From positions 62,001 to 126,000 of the forward strand of contig NZ_JABTCF010000004.1 in the NCBI RefSeq assembly GCF_014596745.1: a DNA stretch of 64,000 nt, written 5' to 3'. The stretch comes from Maribacter aquimaris. GTDB taxonomy: Bacteria > Bacteroidota > Bacteroidia > Flavobacteriales > Flavobacteriaceae. Positions 45,687 to 54,091 of this stretch are shown here, piece by piece. The notes under the pieces were generated by a model. That model did no database searches. It was given only the letters and a program-made list of their open reading frames with translations, and had not been told where the DNA came from. Each line of letters opens with the position of its first letter. The stretch's first letter is position 1. Position numbers and translations under genes: made by a program.

Positions 45687-47135
45687 TTAATAAATCTCAA
45701 TATTTGAGAGAGCAGGGCAAGCCCTTGAATCGGTAATATTAATCCTTACCTGTTCTGTTCTTACTTGCTCAATTTCAAGAATACGTTTAAATCCAATGGT
45801 TGTTCCCTGGGCAACTTGCTCCCATTTACCATTTTGAAGCACTTCTACATTAAACGACTTTACCCGCTGCCCTAATTCCAGATACTCCTGAATCAAAATA
45901 TAATTCAATAGCGTTGGCTCTTTCAATTTTAACGAAATCGTTCCTGTTTTCACCTCGTCATCCGTTGCCCAGTATGTCTCTTTATTTTCATCAATTAATT
46001 TTGATGCATCAAACTTTTCGGAACTTCCCCGATACGAATCAACCTCAACTTTTGCGTTAATCGCCCTATTTGTCGCAAATGTTTCGTCTATTTTCTTCTT
46101 CCATCCTTGTAACGAAGCTATATCCTGTTCCGGAATCAGACCGTATCTATTTGGCGTTACATTTAACAACAAGGGTGCCCCCCGTCCAACAGAACTAAGA
46201 TAAAGGTCAAATAACTGGTCAGGCGTTTTTACCAAAGTATCTTCCGTTTCATGGTAAAACCACCCCGGACGAATAGAAACATCTACCTCGGCAGGCATCC
46301 AAATATCTCCATTTATATCTCCGGTATTTAAACCGTTAGTACGTTTACTTCCCATTGCCAGTAAAGTGTCCGGATTAATCATATTCCAGTTTGTTTCTCC
46401 CATATATCCTTTCTCATTTCCGCACCACCGGCTCTCGCTCAAAGGATTTCTGGCATCGCCACGAACAAGGGTATTGGAGTTATGATCCTTTATTATTTTA
46501 AAGGCTTCATCCCATTTATAATAAACCTGGTCATCAATTTTTCGTGTTTCTCGTGCACCGCCATAATAACCATCTCCTCCATTTGCACCATCAAACCAAA
46601 TTTCAAATATTGGCCCGTAATTATCTAACAATTCATTTAACTGATTTTGGTAATATTCCACATACTCAGGCCTGCCATATTCTGCATGATTTCTGTCCCA
46701 TGGTGAAAGGTAAATGCCAAACTCCAGACCATTCTCGTCGCAAGCCTTTTTTAACTCGCCAACAACGTCACCTTTACCATTTTGCCAATTGCTGTTTTTT
46801 ACGGAGTGATCGGTAAACTCACTTGGCCACAAACAAAATCCATCATGATGTTTTGCCGTAAGGATGGCCCCTTTAAATCCGGCTTCCTTCAACACTTTTG
46901 CCCACTGATTTGGATCAAAATCAACCGGATTGAAAATATCCGGATTTTCGTCACCATATCCCCACTCTTTGTCTGTAAATGTATTTACTGTAAAATGAAT
47001 AAATGCGTACATCTCTTTTCCCTGCCAATCTAATTGCACTTGACTTGGCAAAGGAAGAATGGCTGCGGGTGGTAAAACTTCTTTTTGGGTACACGCAAAA
47101 ACTAAAAACAAAAATATCCACATTGAATTTTTCAT
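45687..47135 (-). CDS. GH29 alpha-L-fucosidase lipoprotein with C-terminal discoidin-like domain
   Basis: I start at 47135 (MKNSMWIFLFLVFACTQ, lipobox Cys15); the frame is open to 47174, but that would overlap the upstream GH16 gene. The 482-residue protein has EMYAFIHFTVNTFTDKEW, FKGAILTAKHHDGFCLWP, the nucleophile segment IFEIWFDGANGGDG (Asp182), RWCGNEKGY and RGAPLLLNVTPNRYGLIPE. From about residue 345 a F5/8 type C (CBM32-like) domain follows (SSEKFDASKLIDENKETYWA, VKSFNVEVLQNGKWEQVAQG). It is the third GH29 of PUL-B. The 10-base gap to GH16 and the 32-base gap to the next GH16 suggest one GH16-GH29-GH16 unit. Confidence 0.9.
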   Translation of the reverse strand: MKNSMWIFLFLVFACTQKEVLPPAAILPLPSQVQLDWQGKEMYAFIHFTVNTFTDKEWGYGDENPDIFNPVDFDPNQWAKVLKEAGFKGAILTAKHHDGFCLWPSEFTDHSVKNSNWQNGKGDVVGELKKACDENGLEFGIYLSPWDRNHAEYGRPEYVEYYQNQLNELLDNYGPIFEIWFDGANGGDGYYGGARETRKIDDQVYYKWDEAFKIIKDHNSNTLVRGDARNPLSESRWCGNEKGYMGETNWNMINPDTLLAMGSKRTNGLNTGDINGDIWMPAEVDVSIRPGWFYHETEDTLVKTPDQLFDLYLSSVGRGAPLLLNVTPNRYGLIPEQDIASLQGWKKKIDETFATNRAINAKVEVDSYRGSSEKFDASKLIDENKETYWATDDEVKTGTISLKLKEPTLLNYILIQEYLELGQRVKSFNVEVLQNGKWEQVAQGTTIGFKRILEIEQVRTEQVRINITDSRACPALSNIEIY

Positions 47136-47145
47136 AACTAAAAAC

Positions 47146-48003
47146 TTATTTAATTTCATCGAATACACGAACATAATCTACTGCAAAATAATCAGGCAAT
47201 TTAACTTCCTTCAAAATCGGAGAAGCGGCTCCATTTCTATATCCGTTACATTCAGCCGAAACCAGAATAAACTGCTCGCGGTGAGAAACGGGCCCGGCAA
47301 CTCGCCAAGTTTCTTTTCCATCCACATAAAAGATATAACCTGTAGGACTCCAGTCTAGACCATAGGTGTGAAATTCTCCATCGTTGAGGTTCAAATTCAT
47401 TTTGCCAGAACCGGCATGTTTATGATCTTTCCCATATCCGTCCCAATGAATGGCATGGCTTACGGTTCCATTTCGTGTGAAATTTTCCATGATATCGATT
47501 TCAACACCGGAATCGAGGGGATCCAGAGTTGAACCAATAGTTGGAGACTGAAGCCAGAAAGCCACCCACCAACCTTCCTGGGCTGGCATTTTGCACCGTA
47601 TTTCATAATAGCCGTATTTATGCAGATACTTTGCAGTTTGAAGGTTGGCGATGGGCCAGGTTAATTTTGATCCTGCGTACTGATTTCCCGGACGATCCAT
47701 AAAATTACTTCCTGTCTGAAGTTGAGAGGTAAAGTATTCACCATCTTTTTCATAAACTTTTAATAATAGATTACCTTTTCCGTCAAATTCATATGCATCA
47801 TCTGTCCATGTTGTATGCCGGGTTTGCATAATATGTTCTCTAAATCCCCATTTGGTAGTATCCAGTACTTTGCCATTAAACTCATCATTCCAAACCAACT
47901 TCCAGTTTTTGTCGGTTGGCAAGTCACTGTCAACTTTTTGTGCATTTAAAAATGAAGCTGATATACACAAAGCAAACAACAATACTGTTCTTTTTTTAGT
48001 CAT
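47146..48003 (-). CDS. GH16 endo-glycanase (second type)
   Basis: A 285-residue secreted protein (signal peptide ending ASFLNAQ). GH16 motifs: LVWNDEFNGKVLDTTKWGF, GYYEIRCKMPAQEGWWVAFW and the catalytic GVEIDIMENF (Glu168, Asp170, Glu173), then HTYGLDWSPTGYIFYVDGKE. Its loops differ from those of the GH16 at 44770, so the two probably cut different linkages or sites. The overall layout is nearer to the broad bacterial beta-glucanase/galactanase group. It is the first gene after the sugar-acid operon, 189 bases away, and probably starts its own transcript or follows an internal promoter. Confidence 0.88.
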   Translation of the reverse strand: MTKKRTVLLFALCISASFLNAQKVDSDLPTDKNWKLVWNDEFNGKVLDTTKWGFREHIMQTRHTTWTDDAYEFDGKGNLLLKVYEKDGEYFTSQLQTGSNFMDRPGNQYAGSKLTWPIANLQTAKYLHKYGYYEIRCKMPAQEGWWVAFWLQSPTIGSTLDPLDSGVEIDIMENFTRNGTVSHAIHWDGYGKDHKHAGSGKMNLNLNDGEFHTYGLDWSPTGYIFYVDGKETWRVAGPVSHREQFILVSAECNGYRNGAASPILKEVKLPDYFAVDYVRVFDEIK

Positions 48004-48192
48004 GATTTAAATTATTAATTTGGTTATATATTATCTATATTCCTATCGTTTAGCGTGACTTAAAAACGTTCCATAATCATCATTACGCTGTCCTAAACCG
48101 GAAGATTTTTAAACACTACATTTTTCCCTTTATTTTCCCTGCCTGATTTATCGATTTCATACGTTTTTCTTGAAATTATAACTCCCACCAAA

Positions 48193-49362
48193 CTATCTAT
48201 TAAAAAATGATTCAGCGTCTTCTGGTCTTATATCCGTTAAGTTACCTTTGAAATGTCTAAGCTCTTTTGCAACATAAGGATGTTTTTCTATTTCTTTTTC
48301 ATTAATATCAATACCCAAACCCGGATTATCTGGAATAATCATTTGACCATTTTTGAAAGTAATATCTTCATCACATATTTCGGAACGCCAAGAAACATCA
48401 CTACTCATAGTTTCCAATAAAAAAAAATTTGATACACATCCAGCAAGTTGCAATGTCGCCGCGTTGGCTACAGGACCACTGGGATTGTGGGGACAGAACG
48501 GAATATGATAGGCCTCTGCCATTGCAGCTATCTTTTTAAGTTCCATGATTCCTCCAGCATGGCTAACGTCGGGCTGAATAAAATCCGCAGCCCTTAGTTC
48601 GAATAGACTTCTATATTCCCATCTATTATACAATCTTTCACCAGCAGATACTGGAACCTTAATCCTGTTTTTAACTTGTGCTAAACCTTCAAGGTTTTGG
48701 GGGGGGATTGGTTCTTCATACCAGAGAATATCAAAATCCGACAATGCATTTCCAATTCTTACTGCGGTAGGGATATCAAAACGGCCATGGGCCTCAATTA
48801 TAATATCAGCCTTATCTTTAACAGCATCGTATACGGCTCCGATACAAGACATTGCCTCATTAAGTCCTTTTCTATCAATTTGCAAATAAGAAGATCCAAA
48901 AGGGTCCCATTTAAGTGCAGAAAATCCTTGACCTACTGCCTGCAGGGCTTTTTCTGCAAATTCATCCGGTGTTTTTGCTGGAGAGAACCAACCGTTGGCA
49001 TAACATGGAATAGCTTCTCTCACCTTCCCTCCTAGCAATTGGTAAACTGGAACACCTAAATCCTTCCCCTTAATATCCCATAAGGCCATTTCGATGGCCG
49101 AAATTGCACTCATTAGAACTGCTCCACCCCTCCAGTACCCATCCCTGTATGCCTGATGCCAAAACTCCTCAATTCGATGTGGATCCTTGCCTATCAGTAA
49201 GCTTTTTAGTTCATTACAGGCCTGGGCTACAGTATGTTCCTTGTATTCTAGAGTGGCCTCCCCAACCCCGTAAAGTCCATCAACATTTGTATACAATTTA
49301 ATAAACACCCAATTTGTCCGGTAAGCATGACAGATAAATGTTTTTAAGCTCGTAATTTTCAT
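48193..49362 (-). CDS. Enolase-superfamily sugar-acid dehydratase (mandelate-racemase type)
   Basis: A 389-residue cytoplasmic protein without a leader. The active-site frame of the superfamily is visible: ALKWDPFG (Lys151), IIIEAHGRF (Glu190, His192), WYEEPIPPQN (Glu216), VSAGERLYN (Glu242), IQPDVSHAGG (Asp265) and FCPHNPSGP (His292). The EAHGR and GER pattern is that of galactonate/mannonate/fuconate-type dehydratases. 3,6-anhydrogalactonate cycloisomerases are also in this superfamily. With the transporter, SDR and UlaG-like genes upstream (gaps 12-78 bases), it likely dehydrates the aldonic acid of fucose or (anhydro)galactose to a 2-keto-3-deoxy acid. No aldolase or kinase for the next step is in the window. 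Confidence 0.82.
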   Translation of the reverse strand: MKITSLKTFICHAYRTNWVFIKLYTNVDGLYGVGEATLEYKEHTVAQACNELKSLLIGKDPHRIEEFWHQAYRDGYWRGGAVLMSAISAIEMALWDIKGKDLGVPVYQLLGGKVREAIPCYANGWFSPAKTPDEFAEKALQAVGQGFSALKWDPFGSSYLQIDRKGLNEAMSCIGAVYDAVKDKADIIIEAHGRFDIPTAVRIGNALSDFDILWYEEPIPPQNLEGLAQVKNRIKVPVSAGERLYNRWEYRSLFELRAADFIQPDVSHAGGIMELKKIAAMAEAYHIPFCPHNPSGPVANAATLQLAGCVSNFFLLETMSSDVSWRSEICDEDITFKNGQMIIPDNPGLGIDINEKEIEKHPYVAKELRHFKGNLTDIRPEDAESFFNR

Positions 49363-49374
49363 GCCTTCTAAGTT

Positions 49375-50100
49375 TTATATGGTTCTTTTTATCCCAGGAA
49401 TTAATTCAAAGGAAGTTATATCTAACTTTTCACAAGCATGTATAAAAAGATTGGGGTCTTCAGTATTCTCGGCAAACATCCCATAATGCATGGGTATCGC
49501 TATTTCAGATTGCAGTTGATCAACCAAAGTAACAGCCTCAGACCAATTCATATTACCCAATTTACCATTTATACAAACCAGTATTATATCTATTTTTCCA
49601 AGTGCAAGGCCTTTTATTTCCTTAACAAGAATATCTGAAAAGGTAGTATCAGCACTTAAATAAATTTGTTTGTCATTTACCTTTAAAAGACATCCAACAG
49701 AATAAGGATCTGAGTGATATGCCGGAGTAATTACCATTTCAAATTTCCCGCACTGATAGGTCATATTTTTGGAAACCATATGTAAAACCGATTCGGAGAA
49801 ATCCAGATCTTTAGCTTTTTTAATTACACTTTCTGGACCAATAATGGGTGCCTCAGAGTATTTCTCATGTATGATTGGGAGGGAAATAGGATCAAAATGG
49901 TCCAAATGATCATGAGTGATAAAAACATAATTGGGATTCAACTCACTTATTTCAAGGGGAGGGTCTATTAAGCGCTTCAGACCTTCACGTTGCTCAACAA
50001 TATCACTAAAGAAAGGATCTACCAATAATCGTGTCCCATTTGCTTCAAATAAAAAACCACCTTGACCAAGCCAAGTTATACTTATAGAATTATTATTCAT
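49375..50100 (-). CDS. UlaG-like metallo-beta-lactamase-fold protein, candidate sugar-acid lactonase
   Basis: A 241-residue cytoplasmic protein. The metal-binding motif ITHDHLDHFD (His63, His65, Asp67, His68) is followed by TPAYHSDPYSVGC, IYLSADTTFSD and IAIPMHYGMFAENTEDP. These match the UlaG/L-ascorbate-6-phosphate lactonase branch of MBL proteins. It sits 10 bases after an SDR gene and 12 before the dehydratase gene. An oxidised sugar would be a lactone and must be opened before dehydration, so a lactonase role is a natural inference. UlaG relatives in such a role are not something I can confirm from sequence. Confidence 0.75.
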   Translation of the reverse strand: MNNNSISITWLGQGGFLFEANGTRLLVDPFFSDIVEQREGLKRLIDPPLEISELNPNYVFITHDHLDHFDPISLPIIHEKYSEAPIIGPESVIKKAKDLDFSESVLHMVSKNMTYQCGKFEMVITPAYHSDPYSVGCLLKVNDKQIYLSADTTFSDILVKEIKGLALGKIDIILVCINGKLGNMNWSEAVTLVDQLQSEIAIPMHYGMFAENTEDPNLFIHACEKLDITSFELIPGIKRTI

Positions 50101-50110
50101 TATTATTGCT

Positions 50111-50887
50111 TTATAGGTCTATATCCATAGGTAAATGTTGCGCAGAACATCCTCCATCAACAACTAAACGTTCTCCACTAATATTTTTTGCTGCATCGGA
50201 AGCCAGGAAGGCAACAGCCTCTGAAATATCCCCTGACGTTGCTTCAATACCCAAGGGGATATTTTCCCTTCTTCGCTTTATAACTTCAGGCGAAAGTTCT
50301 TCCCAGCGATCAGTTAAAATATATCCTGGAGCGACCATATTAACGCGAATCCCCCTTGGGGCTAAATCTATCGCCATTGATCGAGTAAGAGCATCTATGC
50401 CACCTTTACTGGTAACATAGGCAGTTCGATCATGTATTGCCCTTGTCGAGACATTAGAACCCAAATTAACTATAACTCCTTTGGATTTCTGAGGTAGCAT
50501 GATTTTAACCGCCTGTTGGGAAACTTGAAAGGTACCTAATAAATTTACCTTCAGTACCTTCAAGAAATCTTCGGAAGGCATAGTATCGAATTTCATCCCC
50601 AGTCCCTGATTGGCAGCATTGTTTATTAGTATATCGAGTCTCCCAAACTTTTGCTTAATTTGCTCAAACATACTTACTACTTGATCTATATCTGAAATGT
50701 CAGCCTCAAATAAATGAAAATTTATTAAGTCCATGGCATTTAAATGCGCTGCACCTGCCTCCAAATTTTCCTTAGAGCTACCATTGACACAAACTGTGGC
50801 ACCTTCTCTTATAAACTGGGCAGCAATACCAATACCTGTATTTCTTGTGGCTCCCGTAACAAGAACTATTTTATCCTTAAATCTCAA
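50111..50887 (-). CDS. Short-chain dehydrogenase/reductase, candidate L-fucose dehydrogenase
   Basis: A 258-residue classical SDR: cofactor motif VTGATRNTGIG (residues 10-20), INNAANQGLG, catalytic RTAYVTSKGGIDALTRSMA (Tyr-x-x-x-Lys) and a typical C-terminus with SGERLVVDGGC. There is no leader, so it is cytoplasmic. The operon order (transporter, SDR, lactonase-like, dehydratase) fits oxidation of a free sugar to its lactone. L-fucose is favoured because of the four GH29 domains, but L-galactose, or a later role as a 2-keto-3-deoxy-acid dehydrogenase, is also possible. Confidence 0.82.
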   Translation of the reverse strand: MRFKDKIVLVTGATRNTGIGIAAQFIREGATVCVNGSSKENLEAGAAHLNAMDLINFHLFEADISDIDQVVSMFEQIKQKFGRLDILINNAANQGLGMKFDTMPSEDFLKVLKVNLLGTFQVSQQAVKIMLPQKSKGVIVNLGSNVSTRAIHDRTAYVTSKGGIDALTRSMAIDLAPRGIRVNMVAPGYILTDRWEELSPEVIKRRRENIPLGIEATSGDISEAVAFLASDAAKNISGERLVVDGGCSAQHLPMDIDL

Positions 50888-50965
50888 AATCTTATATTTA
50901 AATAGTTAAAATCAGTTTTATAGTATCTTATATTTATATGAACTAAATCACCTCCAATCGTCAAA

Positions 50966-52207
50966 TTAGTCGGGGTGGATTTTTTTATAATCCTTCATAA
51001 AATAAAATTTGTACCCTACCAGAAATAGGATTCCACAAAGCACCCAAACAATCGCCAAAAATGAGAATCCTAGTGATAGCCCTATAATTGGTTTAAAATA
51101 ACCTAAAACAATAGACGATAAGGATCCTACCGAAAAACCGATCATCAACATAATTCCGGAGGCAGAAGAGTGATACTTTTCTGGAATAACATCATAAAGG
51201 ACAGCATAAGTATTAGCGTCAAAAAAGGCACGGCCAAAACCAAAACCTGCAAAACCTATGTAAACGAGAAGCAAGTTATTGGAGATTGCCATTAAAACAA
51301 TAAATGGTGATGCGACTAGAAGACCGATTCCTTGTATTAGCAAACGATTTGCAGGGTTTTTTTTCGCATATACATCAGAGTATTTACCTGCGATTATTAT
51401 TCCAATGAAAGCGAATAAATGTGTGTAAAACATAGAGTGAAAACCCGCACTAGAGAGGCTCATACCAAAATTTTCATATAAATAGGTTGGTGTCCAGGTA
51501 AGATAGCCAACTAAGACAAAAATCAAACCACTAAAGCCAATCGTAAGAATGAATGCCGTTGGAGTCTGAAAAAGAATCTTTACACCTTCAGAAAATTTTA
51601 TTTTTTCCTTTTTTTTATTGCTGTCATTATCTTCCTTTTTGTCTTTAAGTCGAAAAGCAAGAACAATACCGTGTAAAATCCCTATTGCTCCAAATACATA
51701 AAACGCATTTCGCCATCCATAGTTATCTCCTATGTATCCAGCGATAAACCCAGATAAGATAATACCAATATAATATGATGTTTGATGTAATGACATTGCT
51801 AAGGAACGAGTTTTCTTGTGATATTGAGCCAATAAGGTATAATTGGCAGGCCCAAAAAAGGCTTCTCCTCCTCCTGTGGCTATACTACGAAGAACAATGA
51901 ACATTAAAATGGTACTGCTCAATCCGGTAAACATAGTAGCAAAACTCCAAAAAATAACACTTAAGGTAATAATCCACTTCCTACTAAAAATGTCTCCCGC
52001 ATACCCGGCAATCGGCACACAAACTGCATAAACTAAATTGAAAATCGTACCAATTGCGCCAACTTCCACATCCGTTAAGTTAAGGTCCGTTTTAATAAGA
52101 GGGAGTACTACATTAAAAACCTGTCGATCTCCTTGATTGATAAGAAAAGCAAACCAAAGCAATCCTAAAACTTCCCATTTATAATCCTTAAATAATACTA
52201 TTTTCAT
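50966..52207 (-). CDS. MFS sugar/sugar-acid transporter
   Basis: A 413-residue inner-membrane protein with 12 predicted hydrophobic segments in two bundles. A polar loop lies in the middle (KDKKEDNDSNKKKEKIKF, residues about 190-207). The N-terminal GDRQVFNVVLPLIKTDL and the loop AGYAGDIFSRKWIITLSVI follow the MFS motif A pattern, in the ACS/hexuronate-like group. It starts the sugar-acid operon (78 bases before SDR) and probably imports the monosaccharide released in the periplasm. Confidence 0.85.
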   Translation of the reverse strand: MKIVLFKDYKWEVLGLLWFAFLINQGDRQVFNVVLPLIKTDLNLTDVEVGAIGTIFNLVYAVCVPIAGYAGDIFSRKWIITLSVIFWSFATMFTGLSSTILMFIVLRSIATGGGEAFFGPANYTLLAQYHKKTRSLAMSLHQTSYYIGIILSGFIAGYIGDNYGWRNAFYVFGAIGILHGIVLAFRLKDKKEDNDSNKKKEKIKFSEGVKILFQTPTAFILTIGFSGLIFVLVGYLTWTPTYLYENFGMSLSSAGFHSMFYTHLFAFIGIIIAGKYSDVYAKKNPANRLLIQGIGLLVASPFIVLMAISNNLLLVYIGFAGFGFGRAFFDANTYAVLYDVIPEKYHSSASGIMLMIGFSVGSLSSIVLGYFKPIIGLSLGFSFLAIVWVLCGILFLVGYKFYFMKDYKKIHPD

Positions 52208-52542
52208 TAGTCTATCATCATTAATATATTTGTCAATATTATCATTTTCAATTTGACCATACCCTCTGCTTTTAATATTCTAAGAAACTCTTTGCCATAC
52301 CCTCCATTTAAATAATCTACACCTTACTACTCTCAATACAGAACCTGTTAAAGAATCATTTGGTAATACAGAAACTTATTCAGTCAAAGCCTTGAAATAT
52401 TGACTGTAAAATACTTTTTGCATTGATAATTCTTACCGCAACTCAATGGAAATGAATTCCGTTTTACAAGGCTGCCGTAAGACAGCCGCTATATTTTTAG
52501 AATAATTAAGCCACATCCTTAATTATCCCTTTTTGTTTGAAT
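52208..52542. other. 335-bp gap with hairpin upstream of the MFS operon
   Basis: No ORF. A hairpin at 52470-52487 (ggctg and cagcc arms, 8-base loop) is followed on the plus strand by tatattttt. On the minus strand it lies 56 bases after the clan GH-A gene stop and may end that transcript. The promoter of the MFS operon is expected in the remaining part; no clear TAnnTTTG box was picked out. Confidence 0.45.
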
Positions 52543-53973
52543 TTAATCTAGGCATGTTCTTAAATCAACCTCTTGGCGTTCAGCTATCATAACAGGACTA
52601 TCCCACATGGGAAGGTTTTTAAATTTGGTATCCTCGCCATTAACTTCCCAATCTGATTTGGCAATTTCATAAACCTTTCCCGAGATAACTTCTACATAAA
52701 CAGGATCTTTGAATCTCGTATCCTTAATGTCGAGATGTATAATATCCCATTTTAGTTCATCATCTGGAATTCGGTCACTATACCAAGCCAAAACGGCAGA
52801 TGTATTCTCCTTTTTAAAACCAGCCACTGTTAATTTCCGATAACTGTTAGAATCATATTCCAATTCGCCGACAGCTATGACAGAATCATCAAAAAAAGAT
52901 GCCATGTGCTGAACACCATGGTAAGAAGGCCTTTTATATATAATATCGTTTAAAAGATTGGCACGTAACAACCCGAAAGACTGAAGCATATTAGGATAAT
53001 GTAAATCAACAATGGTAAAGATCGAACAAGGGATATTCCGAACCCTATCACCGGCCATACGTCGCATGAACCATTTTGCCTGACTGATCTCAGTCCATGG
53101 ATAAAACGCAAGAGCATGGGTATATTCAAGTTGTGAAGGAGATCCGTTCTCCCCTTGGAAAAGTTTAATTTTTGGATTATAAGAATGGACAAGGGTTTCC
53201 AATTTTTCAACGGATTCATAACTATCATCCGGGTTTTTATTGTATGGATGATACGTTAAGTAATCTACAAGTTCTAACTTGTTATTCCGCTTTAATATTT
53301 CAAATACTTCTTCGGTCCATTTTAATGGTATCCGTGATAAAGAAAATCCTAGAATTTTCGCATCTGGCTGTACCTTTTTAATAACTTCAGAAGTTTTAAT
53401 CAAAAGTTCCGCATAAGCTTCACTACTACCGTTTCTGCCATTTGGCTCATTCCAGACTTCCCATTCTTTGACAACATTTTTATAACGCTTTACCGTAGCT
53501 TCCACATATTTGAGCCATGCATCCATTGTTTTAGGGTCGGTAAATATTTTTGACCCCAAAGTTATCTCAGAACCATATATTGGATTTCCATAGGATAAAC
53601 TTATCCATGGCTCAATATCCTGCTCCACTAAACCATAAACAGGCACATCTAACCATTCAAAATTATAAACTCCCTTTTTTGTCTCACATTTTGCCCACCC
53701 ACTCTGTAACCTTGCTCTTTTTACACCTAGCTCACCTACATACTCCTTGTATTTATTGAAATCTGCATAATTTCTGTCGAGAGTTTCACAGCCTATGGAC
53801 CATAGAGAAGATTTTTTTACCTCTTTAGATGTTTTAGTATTCAACCATCCTGTCTGCTGTAATCCTGGCCCTGAATATTTATACAACTCCCATGAACTGT
53901 ATGCGTTCTGAGAATATGTAAATCCAATTGACATAATTCCGATTATGACAAATGATGCTAGTTTTTTCATCAT
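52543..53973 (-). CDS. Clan GH-A glycoside hydrolase (GH39-like)
   Basis: A 476-residue secreted protein (signal peptide ending GFTYSQ). It has a (beta/alpha)8 fold with acid/base EWEVWNEPNG (Glu176) and nucleophile KLFQGENGSPS (Glu275). The region VKRARLQSGWAKCETKKGVY and the C-terminal beta-domain are as in GH39-like xylosidases/glucuronidases. The exact family is not certain. It directly follows SusD (118 bases, with a large hairpin between), a place often taken by a surface or key enzyme of a PUL. A retaining exo- or endo-hydrolase is expected; substrate unknown. Confidence 0.72.
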   Translation of the reverse strand: MMKKLASFVIIGIMSIGFTYSQNAYSSWELYKYSGPGLQQTGWLNTKTSKEVKKSSLWSIGCETLDRNYADFNKYKEYVGELGVKRARLQSGWAKCETKKGVYNFEWLDVPVYGLVEQDIEPWISLSYGNPIYGSEITLGSKIFTDPKTMDAWLKYVEATVKRYKNVVKEWEVWNEPNGRNGSSEAYAELLIKTSEVIKKVQPDAKILGFSLSRIPLKWTEEVFEILKRNNKLELVDYLTYHPYNKNPDDSYESVEKLETLVHSYNPKIKLFQGENGSPSQLEYTHALAFYPWTEISQAKWFMRRMAGDRVRNIPCSIFTIVDLHYPNMLQSFGLLRANLLNDIIYKRPSYHGVQHMASFFDDSVIAVGELEYDSNSYRKLTVAGFKKENTSAVLAWYSDRIPDDELKWDIIHLDIKDTRFKDPVYVEVISGKVYEIAKSDWEVNGEDTKFKNLPMWDSPVMIAERQEVDLRTCLD

Positions 53974-54050
53974 TGTAAATAATTTTTATATTTATTACAA
54001 TTTCGTTGTATTTATTTATTAAAGCAAAAACCATTTAACCCTAATAATCA

Positions 54051-54084
54051 GTCAGATAGAAAGATAATTATCTTTCTATCTGAC
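54051..54084 (-). terminator. 34-base perfect palindrome after SusD
   Basis: Arms of 17 bases (gtcagatagaaagataa and its complement) pair perfectly with no loop, starting 8 bases after the SusD stop. No T run follows on the minus strand, so it may act as a partial terminator or a 3' stabiliser that sets SusC/SusD expression above that of the enzymes. PUL-A has a comparable hairpin at 16765-16794. Confidence 0.7.
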
Positions 54085-54091
54085 CAAAAAA

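Noticed and set aside
52470-52487. Strong terminator for a minus-strand gene
   Set aside because: The T-rich side faces the plus strand, where no gene ends; the hairpin is noted but its function is unclear.
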